5,426 nucleotides of DNA from an uncultured Ruminococcus sp. (GTDB lineage Bacteria > Bacillota_A > Clostridia > RUG12999): NCBI GenBank assembly GCA_902783995.1, contig CACZTG010000216.1, positions 1 through 5,426 on the forward strand. The letters are read 5' to 3'. Shown here in pieces: positions 1-5,426 of the stretch; positions within the stretch are counted from its first letter, which is position 1; each line of letters starts with the position of its first letter. A program made the translations under genes and the position numbers. The notes beneath the pieces were generated by a model. It saw only the letters and a list, made by a program, of their open reading frames with translations. It did not search any database and had not been told where the DNA came from.

Positions 1-2301
1 GATGATTGAAAGAGCCGTTATTTCGTCTTTGTTATCCTCTATAAACTGCCTGAAACTGTTTATTGTAGTCTGTGCCTTTTCTTCCTGGTCTTTATCCCAA
101 CCTGTGAAGATTACTTCATCAATATTTATGTTATCAATAATCTGGTCGTGTGATTTCTTTGTCTTTTCAAGATAATCACGAAGCTTCGGGTCATAGATAG
201 GCTCAACGGCAATATCAATCAATTCCTTTTGTGCCTCAGTCTTTTGCTCCTCTGTCACCTCCGCATTTTGCGGCAGACCAAATTTATCCAATGCCTTTTC
301 GGTAATTTTATCCTCATCAAAGGAATCGAGCATATTGCAGGAAAGCTCGGTTAAGGTTTTACCGCAAATCTCCATGACCTGTGCCTTTTCGCTTGGCTCA
401 AAGGTTTTGTCAAGTTTCATTATTCTGCTTGCAAGTGAGGTCAGCGTATCTTCATCGTGATTTCCGACAGCTACTCCTATCAGCAAGTCCTTTAATGATA
501 CATAGGGCTTTCTTTCAAGCTGTCTTGATGTTGTTTTTTGCGACTTCGTAACTCCTACGGCATCAACCAAGACATAACCAAGTTTCTGTGTTTTTGCAGA
601 TGGGGTAACGCTTTGCAGTCCGTCCTTTGAGAGCGTTCTCGTTGCTCTGCCCTTCATCTGCTCAAAATAGTTAGCAGACTTTACATCACGCATAAAGACA
701 AGGCACTCAATAGGCTTTACATCTGTGCCTGTCGCAATCATATCAACCGTTACTGCGATACGGGGATAATAGCCGTTTCTGAATTGAGAAAGAACGCTTT
801 TCGGGTCCTCCAAAGAGCCATAGGTCACCTTTTTACAGAAATCATTTCCTTCACCAAATTCCTCGCGGACGATTTTTATAATATCGTCTGCGTGGCTGTC
901 TGTTTTAGCGAATATAAGTGTTTTAGGCAGTTCCCACTTGTTTGTTGCAGGATTGATTCTGTCGGGAAAAATCTCTGTTCGTGCCGTATCACGAAACGCT
1001 TTTATAATATTCCGTATCTGAGACGGGTTTACAACATCCCTATCAAGCCTTGATGGAGCATAGTTTACATCTTCGTCAAGCTGTTCCCAACGCTTTTTCC
1101 TTGAAAGCCTGTCTCTTTTTTCAACAACCTGTTTTAATATAACTCCACCTTTTTGGGTTATATCAGTTTCAATTAAATATGTACCGTCACGACCTACATT
1201 AACACCGTCGATTACCGCTTGTTCGTGAGAGTATTCGCTTACGACATTTTCATTGAAAAATCCGAATGTTCTTTTATCGGGTGTTGCTGTCAGCCCGATT
1301 AAAAATGCGTCAAAATAGTCAAGCACCTGCTGCCAGATGTTATATATCGAGCGGTGACATTCATCAATTATGATGAAATCGAAAAACTCTATCGGGTATT
1401 TTTCGTTATATGCCACTTCCTTTGGCTTTTTACCAAGCTGTATATCGGTCAGGTGCTCATTTTCAAGCGATTCGTCAAGCTCCTCGCCACGCAAAATAGA
1501 GTACATTCTCTGTATCGTACTGATACAAATATGTGCACTTTCGGGAATATAGGATTTATTGAGCCGACAAACATTATATAATTCGGGAAACAGCCTTACA
1601 TCATCATAAGGTTTATATTTCTTAAATTCTTCCTCTGCCTGTTCGCCCAAGTTTTTCGTATCAACAAGGAACAAAATCCTTTTTGCCTTTGCGAATTTTA
1701 ACAGTCTATATGTATTCGTTATAGCTGTAAATGTCTTACCTGCACCCGTTGCCATTTGTATGAGAGAACGGGGACGGTTTTCACCGAAGGATTCCTCGAG
1801 GTTGATAATTGCGTTTATCTGACAATCCCTGAAATTCGCTGTCGGTAAATCCGGAAATGATTCAAGACGATTGCGGAGAGTAGTTTCACTTTTCATCAGT
1901 TCCAAAAGCGTTTCGGGACGGTGGAAGGTAAACACTTCTCTTGAGCGGGGTTTATCGTCATCATAGTCGCAAAAATGCGTAATCAAATCTGTTGCTTCAT
2001 AAGCAAAGCGTATATGTGTTTCTGATTTGATGAACTTCAAATCACTTTCTATGTATCTTTTTGACTGTTCGGCAACAGATGTTAAGGACTCTGCCAACTG
2101 CGATTTTTTTGCTTCTATTACACCGCACGGGATTTTATTTACAAAGATAAGATAATCGACAGGTCCGCTGCTTGTGGGATATTCGCGTACAGCAACACCA
2201 AGCGATGCATTAGGATTAAAGTCCTTGAAATCCTGAACAGCATAGCCTGATGCCTCTAATTTCTTATCAATCTCTATTCGTGCTTTTGCTTCGGGCGTCA
2301 T
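1..2301 (-). CDS. hsdR: Type I restriction enzyme R subunit (HsdR, EcoEI-like), C-terminus cut by window edge
   Basis: This is the motor and nuclease subunit of a type I restriction-modification complex. In the family it joins HsdM and HsdS, translocates DNA with ATP and cuts unmethylated foreign DNA. The frame is open for 767 codons to the left edge. Residues 1-130 form the HSDR_N nuclease domain, with D49, E63 and K65 (D-x13-E-x-K) followed by QSKRY at 79-83, matching the QxxxY motif of HsdR nucleases. The superfamily 2 helicase follows: Q161, Walker A ATGAGKT 184-190, Walker B DECH 313-316, GLTATP 336-341, a segment starting LIFAKTD at 462, DMIATGTD 520-527 and QMKGRATRT 548-556. From about residue 590 the sequence resembles the EcoEI R C-terminal domain and ends in a typical FIEDNKDEITAL stretch. 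The ATG at 2301 follows an AGAGGTGAG Shine-Dalgarno at 2306-2314. Alanine is mostly GCA, whereas ychF and ypeB mix GCG, GCC and GCA, so acquisition by transfer is possible. hsdM and hsdS are not visible and would be expected further left. Confidence 0.95.
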   Translation of the reverse strand, partial: MTPEAKARIEIDKKLEASGYAVQDFKDFNPNASLGVAVREYPTSSGPVDYLIFVNKIPCGVIEAKKSQLAESLTSVAEQSKRYIESDLKFIKSETHIRFAYEATDLITHFCDYDDDKPRSREVFTFHRPETLLELMKSETTLRNRLESFPDLPTANFRDCQINAIINLEESFGENRPRSLIQMATGAGKTFTAITNTYRLLKFAKAKRILFLVDTKNLGEQAEEEFKKYKPYDDVRLFPELYNVCRLNKSYIPESAHICISTIQRMYSILRGEELDESLENEHLTDIQLGKKPKEVAYNEKYPIEFFDFIIIDECHRSIYNIWQQVLDYFDAFLIGLTATPDKRTFGFFNENVVSEYSHEQAVIDGVNVGRDGTYLIETDITQKGGVILKQVVEKRDRLSRKKRWEQLDEDVNYAPSRLDRDVVNPSQIRNIIKAFRDTARTEIFPDRINPATNKWELPKTLIFAKTDSHADDIIKIVREEFGEGNDFCKKVTYGSLEDPKSVLSQFRNGYYPRIAVTVDMIATGTDVKPIECLVFMRDVKSANYFEQMKGRATRTLSKDGLQSVTPSAKTQKLGYVLVDAVGVTKSQKTTSRQLERKPYVSLKDLLIGVAVGNHDEDTLTSLASRIMKLDKTFEPSEKAQVMEICGKTLTELSCNMLDSFDEDKITEKALDKFGLPQNAEVTEEQKTEAQKELIDIAVEPIYDPKLRDYLEKTKKSHDQIIDNINIDEVIFTGWDKDQEEKAQTTINSFRQFIEDNKDEITALSII

Positions 2302-2361
2302 ACATCTCACCTCTTTAAACTTATATTGTTCATCCTCATTTTTATTTAAGTTTGTATTTTC

Positions 2362-2390
2362 ATAATACTATAAAATGATAAAAAAGTCAA
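2362..2390 (-). promoter_or_regulatory. Sigma-A type promoter of hsdR
   Basis: On the minus strand there is a -35 box TTGACT (2385-2390), a 17-bp spacer and a -10 box TATTAT (2362-2367). Each box differs from consensus at one position. Transcription would start near 2355, giving a leader of about 54 nt before the hsdR ATG. It lies downstream of the ychF terminator, so hsdR appears to be an independent unit. No operator or other regulatory site is evident. This is inferred from sequence only. Confidence 0.72.
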
Positions 2391-2437
2391 TAAAAAATTT
2401 ATTATTGAAACTAAACGTTATATTTTAACAAAAAAAT

Positions 2438-2526
2438 AAACAGCCTGTGTCCCCATATCACCATTTGTCAGAAAAACGTCAGACCGCCATCAAACGGCAG
2501 TCTGACGTTTCCGCTGTCCCCTGTTT
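2438..2526. repeat. Possible small palindromic repeat unit containing the ychF terminator
   Basis: The 89-bp stretch begins AAACAG and ends CTGTTT, a 6-bp terminal inverted repeat. Just inside the ends are related motifs in direct orientation, CTGTGTCCCC (2445-2454) and GCTGTCCCC (2513-2521). The centre is the strong hairpin at 2474-2510. This layout resembles small non-coding dispersed units of Firmicute genomes, but only one copy is present here, so repeat status is inference. It could equally be an ordinary terminator with chance flanking similarity. Confidence 0.3.
2472..2510 (-). terminator. Intrinsic terminator after ychF
   Basis: An 11-bp perfect stem, AAACGTCAGAC (2474-2484) with GTCTGACGTTT (2500-2510), is extended by one C-A mismatch and a GCC/GGC triplet around a 7-nt loop. 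Read on the minus strand it runs straight into five T residues (2472-2476). It begins 36 nt after the ychF stop codon. The mirror reading (plus strand) has only three T residues after the stem, and no plus-strand gene needs it. Confidence 0.85.
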
Positions 2527-2546
2527 CAAACTTAAATACTGTATTT

Positions 2547-3641
2547 TTACACGTTAAATCTGAAAAGAACTATATCTCCGTCTTTCATAACATATTCCTT
2601 GCCTTCGGAGCGCACAAGCCCTTTTTCCTTTGCGGCAAGCATTGTGCCGCACGCCATAAGGTCGTTATATGCGACAACCTCCGCTCTGATAAAGCCGCGC
2701 TCAAAATCGCTGTGAATTTTTCCCGCCGCCTGCGGAGCCTTTGTACCGTTTTTAATAGTCCAGGCTCTGACTTCAGGCTCTCCCGCCGTAAGATAGCTTA
2801 TCAGTCCGAGGAGTGCGTAGCTTGCTTTTATCAGTCTGTCAAGTCCCGATTCTTCAAGTCCGATATCTTCAAGGAAAACCTTTTTGTCCTCATCGTCAAG
2901 CTCGGAAATTTCTTCCTCTATTTTTGCCGAAATCGGAAGCACGCCCGCATTTTCGCTTTCCGCAAGCTCTTTAACCTGCATGTAAAACGGATTGTTTTCT
3001 ATACCGTCTTTAAAATCGGTTTCCGCAACGTTTGCGGCATATATTATAGGCTTGTTTGTAAGAAGTATGCAGTCCGAAAGAAGCTCCTTTTCATCATCTG
3101 TAAGCTCCGCGCTTCTTGCGGGCTTTCCGCTTTCAAGCACGGCTTTTATACGCTTTAACACATCAACCACACGCTGCTGAGCCTTATCTCCCTTTGCGGC
3201 TTTTGCCGCCTTGTCGATTCGTCTGTCAACAGTTTCAATATCCGCAAAAATAAGCTCAAAATTGATTGTTTCGATATCCCGAAGCGGATTTACGCTGCCG
3301 TCAACGTGAATAATATTCGTATCCTCAAAGCAGCGCACAACGTGAATTATGGCGTCAACCTCACGAATGTGCGAAAGAAATTTGTTGCCGAGACCTTCCC
3401 CCTTGCTCGCGCCCTTTACAAGTCCCGCAATATCGACAAACTCAATTACCGCCGGTGTAACTTTCTGCGGGTGATACATCTCGGCGAGCTTATCGAGACG
3501 CTCATCGGGAACGGCAACAATGCCGACATTAGGCTCTATTGTGCAAAAAGGATAATTTGCCGATTCCGCGCCCGCCTTTGTGATTGCGTTAAAAAGTGTG
3601 CTTTTGCCGACATTCGGCAAACCTACGATACCTAATTTCAT
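2547..3641 (-). CDS. ychF: Redox/ribosome-associated P-loop ATPase YchF (OLA1 family)
   Basis: This is a complete 364-residue protein, the normal length for the family. YchF proteins are cytoplasmic, belong to the Obg branch of TRAFAC GTPases but prefer ATP, bind ribosomes and are linked to stress responses. Visible motifs are the P-loop GLPNVGKST (7-15), switch [12 protein letters not shown] (70-79), where L74 stands in place of a catalytic glutamine, and the altered G4 motif NVAE (204-207) in place of NKxD, which explains the relaxed base specificity. H112 aligns with the histidine studied in E. coli YchF. Residues 124-200 fit the helical insertion, and the TGS domain runs from about 280, including [22 protein letters not shown] and the end [11 protein letters not shown]. 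The ATG at 3641 follows AGGAGAGG (3648-3655) with a 6-nt spacer. Transcription probably starts at the promoter near 3836-3864, about 190 nt upstream, and stops at 2472-2510. I see no damage or odd residues. Confidence 0.98.
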   Translation of the reverse strand: MKLGIVGLPNVGKSTLFNAITKAGAESANYPFCTIEPNVGIVAVPDERLDKLAEMYHPQKVTPAVIEFVDIAGLVKGASKGEGLGNKFLSHIREVDAIIHVVRCFEDTNIIHVDGSVNPLRDIETINFELIFADIETVDRRIDKAAKAAKGDKAQQRVVDVLKRIKAVLESGKPARSAELTDDEKELLSDCILLTNKPIIYAANVAETDFKDGIENNPFYMQVKELAESENAGVLPISAKIEEEISELDDEDKKVFLEDIGLEESGLDRLIKASYALLGLISYLTAGEPEVRAWTIKNGTKAPQAAGKIHSDFERGFIRAEVVAYNDLMACGTMLAAKEKGLVRSEGKEYVMKDGDIVLFRFNV

Positions 3642-3654
3642 ATTTTACCTCTCC

Positions 3655-3804
3655 TTACTCCAAACACCTGTTTTCAAGGCGTTTTTCTAATGTTTCTATT
3701 TTGTTTACGTACCAATTTATGTACCAATTTAAAATTACTTTTAAGGATTTTTCTCTATGCTTTTCTTCTTCTGTCGTATGCACATAAAGATTCATTGTAC
3801 CCAT
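3655..3804 (-). pseudogene. 49-codon frame resembling the C-terminal tail of a tyrosine recombinase (integrase remnant)
   Basis: Read from ATG 3804 to TAA 3655, the peptide starts MGTMNLYVHTTEEEKHRE and ends IETLEKRLENRCLE. The segment TMNLYVHTTEEEK closely resembles the end of phage and ICE integrases, where a GHxxxxxTMxxYxH segment contains the last active-site His and catalytic Tyr. Here Y7 would be the nucleophile and H9 the residue after it. The upstream codons read KRLIM and reach a stop within 12 codons, so no catalytic domain precedes it. There is no strong Shine-Dalgarno before the ATG, only GAAAAGA. The stop codon touches the ychF Shine-Dalgarno, leaving 13 nt to the ychF ATG. I read it as a relic of an integrated element. 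It might instead be a translated leader peptide for ychF. The resemblance is from memory of the family and is unverified. Confidence 0.5.
3709..3731. repeat. Tandem 11-bp duplication
   Basis: GTACCAATTTA occurs at 3709-3719 and again at 3721-3731, a 12-bp period with one T between copies. On the minus strand it encodes the repeated NWYI/NWYV part of the integrase-like frame and keeps it in phase. It may be a slippage duplication. Because integrase genes usually lie beside their attachment site, a recombinase arm or core site is also possible, but nothing here proves it. Confidence 0.5.
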
Positions 3805-3835
3805 AATAAGTCTTTTCAAAAAACAAGATAATTAT

Positions 3836-3864
3836 ATTATACTATATTTCTCCAAAAATTTCAA
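3836..3864 (-). promoter_or_regulatory. Strong sigma-A type promoter upstream of the remnant frame and ychF
   Basis: On the minus strand there is a -35 box TTGAAA (3859-3864), a 17-bp spacer and a perfect -10 box TATAAT (3836-3841). The start would be near 3829. It is the only good promoter I find between the ypeB terminator and ychF, so it probably drives ychF through a leader of about 190 nt that contains the integrase-like frame. The flanking DNA is very AT rich. Confidence 0.72.
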
Positions 3865-3954
3865 TACTGTATATTACGGTTTCTTTTCTTTTTTTACATT
3901 ATTGTCGGAAAATTGAAATTGTAATTTACGGCATTGTTTATATAACTTTTCACG

Positions 3955-3988
3955 AAAAAAGGAAACGCTAAGGAAGCCGCCCTTAGCG
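3955..3988 (-). terminator. Intrinsic terminator after ypeB
   Basis: A perfect 8-bp stem CGCTAAGG (3966-3973) with CCTTAGCG (3981-3988) surrounds a 7-nt loop. On the minus strand it is followed by TTTCCTTTTTT (3955-3965). It lies about 165 nt past the ypeB stop and 90 nt before the next promoter, so it separates the two transcripts. Confidence 0.8.
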
Positions 3989-4000
3989 CGCCGGAAATTT

Positions 4001-4014
4001 TATGCCGAAGCATA
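4001..4014 (-). other. Short hairpin with UUCG tetraloop
   Basis: The minus strand reads TATGC, then TTCG, then GCATA, giving a 5-bp stem closed by C-G around a UUCG tetraloop, an unusually stable RNA loop. The plus-strand reading would have a CGAA loop, so the minus-strand transcript is the better folded one. It lies between a larger hairpin and the terminator in the ypeB 3' region. Confidence 0.5.
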
Positions 4015-4019
4015 GTTAA

Positions 4020-4050
4020 GGGCCGGAAGCCCGAATCCGGCTTCCAGCCC
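4020..4050 (-). other. Long GC-rich hairpin in the ypeB 3' region
   Basis: The arms at 4020-4031 and 4039-4050 pair over 12 positions around a 7-nt loop. On the minus strand (GGGCTGGAAGCC with GGCTTCCGGCCC) the single irregular position is a U-G wobble, whereas on the plus strand it is a C-A mismatch, so the structure favours RNA made from the minus strand. No T tract follows, so it is not itself a terminator. It may protect the 3' end of the ypeB message or be part of a structured RNA or repeat. Confidence 0.55.
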
Positions 4051-4153
4051 TGCAAAAAATACTTGGAATATTGTCATTTTGGAGCTTACACAAAATTGGA
4101 AAAATACCTTTTGCGCCTTATTTAAAATGCGCCGACACCTGCCGGCTGCCGTT

Positions 4154-5426
4154 CTACACCGTAAGCGTACCGTTATCCGAAATAATCAGCACAAGAACTT
4201 TTTCCTGCAATCCCGTTGCGGCGTTAATATAAACAAGAAAATCTTTTTTGTCTTTTCCGTCACCTATATGCCCTTTAACCTCATAGCAAAGAATTTCGTT
4301 AAGTCCGTCCGTCGGAATCACGCATAGTCTTGCGGAATCGGTTAAAAGCTGCGGAGAAATGCTCGTCATAGCCTGCTGCGGCGTTATGTTTACTCCGCTA
4401 ACATTTCTGACTTTATTGTTCATAAGAAAACCGTTTGCTTCAAGTCCTATACATTCACCCGTATCCATCGCTATTTTTACTTTTACAAGGTCAGGATACA
4501 TAATGACACCTTCCTGAACATAAGCGTAATTTATGGTTGTAACGTTTGAGCGTTCCTCGTAATATGATTCTTTCATACTGTTATAACCGTGAGCCGTCAA
4601 AAATTCCTCTGCTTTTTTATGAGCTTCGTCAACGGAAATTTTACTCTTTTTCGGAGAACGTGTGCTCAAAAACCAACATATTTTACCTCCCTGTTTTGAA
4701 ACGTCTATCGTAATACGGTTTCTGTCCCCTGAATTTTTCGGATAAGCTTCAAAAGTGTATGAAGGCAGTTTGCCTGCCTTTTCTCCCGCCGCCCTGACCG
4801 TATATTTTTTACCCTCGATAAAATCCTCGGCAAGCTTTTTTGCCTCGTCCGCGGTAACTTCGGGTAAATTTTTGAGGGCGGAATATTCAATTGTATCAAT
4901 ATGAGCCGAAAACGGTCCGTCGTAAACGAGCGCCGGATACTGTACAAAATCTTTTTCCGCTTCACCTATGCTTTCATCAAGATATTTTGCGCCTTTCTTT
5001 TCCGATGACGAAAGCCTGTCAAGCGTAAGCCTGCCGTCATAAAAATCGGTCTGCATATTTGACAGACTGCTATAAAGCTTATCGCAGTAGGTATAAAGAT
5101 TTTTCATATTCGCGTAATCTTCATCTGCCATAACATTTCCTGCCGAAACACGCATCGCGAGACTGTTCGCGTATGCGCCGACCTGTGATAAAAATTTTTC
5201 CGTATTATCTGTTTCGACCGTTGTGACGGGCAGTTGTCCGAGATTTGCCATAGCGGCGTTCGCACTTCGGTTTATTTCATTTGAAAGCCTTACAACCTGC
5301 GCAGGCTCGCTCACAAGCATACCTTTTTCGAGCGAAAAGCCTATATCTCTTACCGAATCCGAAAGCTCGGCAAGTGAACGGCTGTAACCGTGAGTTACCG
5401 CCATTTTATAATGCCTTGCCACAGCA
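4154..5426 (-). CDS. ypeB: Spore germination protein YpeB, N-terminus outside window
   Basis: YpeB is made in the developing spore and is required for placing and stabilising the cortex-lytic enzyme SleB at the spore inner membrane. SleB then degrades cortex peptidoglycan during germination. About 424 codons are visible. The frame remains open at the right edge; the GTG at 5422 is probably an internal valine, because the expected N-terminal signal-anchor helix is missing. Counting from that codon, residues 1-165 are a helical N-terminal domain (YSRSLAELSDSVRDIG, LGQLPVTTVETDNTEKFLSQVG) and 162-177 carry the YPALVYDGPFSAHI motif typical of clostridial YpeB. Three PepSY-type repeats follow, starting near 188 (VTADEAKKLAEDF), 262 (ISVDEAHKKAEEF) and 346 (ITPQQAM). 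The protein ends DNGTLTV at a TAG. sleB, commonly the partner gene upstream, would lie to the right. Forespore control is expected from the family but the promoter is not in view. Confidence 0.94.
   Translation of the reverse strand, partial: AVARHYKMAVTHGYSRSLAELSDSVRDIGFSLEKGMLVSEPAQVVRLSNEINRSANAAMANLGQLPVTTVETDNTEKFLSQVGAYANSLAMRVSAGNVMADEDYANMKNLYTYCDKLYSSLSNMQTDFYDGRLTLDRLSSSEKKGAKYLDESIGEAEKDFVQYPALVYDGPFSAHIDTIEYSALKNLPEVTADEAKKLAEDFIEGKKYTVRAAGEKAGKLPSYTFEAYPKNSGDRNRITIDVSKQGGKICWFLSTRSPKKSKISVDEAHKKAEEFLTAHGYNSMKESYYEERSNVTTINYAYVQEGVIMYPDLVKVKIAMDTGECIGLEANGFLMNNKVRNVSGVNITPQQAMTSISPQLLTDSARLCVIPTDGLNEILCYEVKGHIGDGKDKKDFLVYINAATGLQEKVLVLIISDNGTLTV

Larger units (their letters stand above)
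3865..4153. other. Intergenic region between ypeB and the ychF leader promoter
   Basis: The part nearest ypeB (4051-4153) shows no gene, promoter or strong hairpin. The centre (3955-4050) holds the three hairpins listed separately. The part from 3865 to 3954 is AT-rich DNA with no feature I can support. I find no tRNA, rRNA or recognised riboswitch. Confidence 0.6.

Noticed and set aside
313..314. Frameshift or stop in hsdR making it a pseudogene
   Set aside because: I translated the frame from 2301 to 1 and found no stop codon, and all helicase and nuclease motifs are intact and in order.
784..1053. 89-codon plus-strand reading frame
   Set aside because: It lies wholly inside the hsdR helicase region on the opposite strand, has no family resemblance and no Shine-Dalgarno of note.
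2474..2510. CRISPR repeat-like palindrome
   Set aside because: There is one copy only, with no regularly spaced repeats, and it is followed by a T tract on the transcribed strand as for a terminator.
2712..3158. 148-codon plus-strand reading frame
   Set aside because: It is antisense to ychF, which is unmistakable on the other strand; the translated residues show no domain-like pattern.
4113..4132. GCGC...GCGC inverted repeat after ypeB as a terminator
   Set aside because: The stem is only 4 bp with mismatches inside and no T tract follows; the structure at 3955-3988 is much better.
4079..4327. 82-codon plus-strand reading frame
   Set aside because: It overlaps the 3' end of ypeB and the hairpin-free gap, with no recognisable protein and no supporting start signals.
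4705..4965. 86-codon minus-strand frame, rich in Arg and Lys
   Set aside because: It is a shifted frame within ypeB, whose PepSY repeats are coded through the same bases.
5420..5422. GTG as a true start of ypeB
   Set aside because: The frame is open upstream to the window edge and the family has an N-terminal membrane anchor that would be missing from a start here.

Overview
The window looks like a low-to-mid GC, spore-forming Firmicute, most likely a Clostridia-class organism. The evidence is a germination gene (ypeB), strong Shine-Dalgarno sequences, near-consensus sigma-A promoters and AT-rich intergenic DNA. The species cannot be named from this sequence alone. All supported genes lie on the minus strand, so transcription runs from right to left: ypeB, then ychF, then hsdR.

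Right part (5426 to 4154): the spore-germination protein YpeB. It is open at the right edge, so its N-terminal membrane anchor is outside the window. Between ypeB and ychF (4153 to 3642) is a 0.5 kb gap. It holds a group of RNA hairpins ending in an intrinsic terminator, a near-perfect sigma-A promoter, and a 49-codon reading frame. That frame resembles the C-terminal tail of a tyrosine recombinase (phage-type integrase) and ends 13 nt before ychF.

Middle (3641 to 2547): ychF, a complete conserved P-loop ATPase of the Obg/YchF family, followed by a strong intrinsic terminator at 2472-2510. That terminator sits inside a roughly 89-bp unit with inverted ends, which may be a small dispersed repeat.

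Left part (2301 to 1): hsdR, the restriction and translocation subunit of a type I restriction-modification system (EcoEI-like). It has its own sigma-A promoter and Shine-Dalgarno sequence. It stays open for 767 codons to the left edge, so its C-terminus, and any hsdM and hsdS partners downstream, are outside the window.

The three proteins do not form one pathway. The picture is two conserved chromosomal genes with a mobile-element scar between them and an accessory defence gene beside them. I see no clearly new biological system. The most interesting material is the integrase-like remnant in the ychF leader and the structured region after ypeB.
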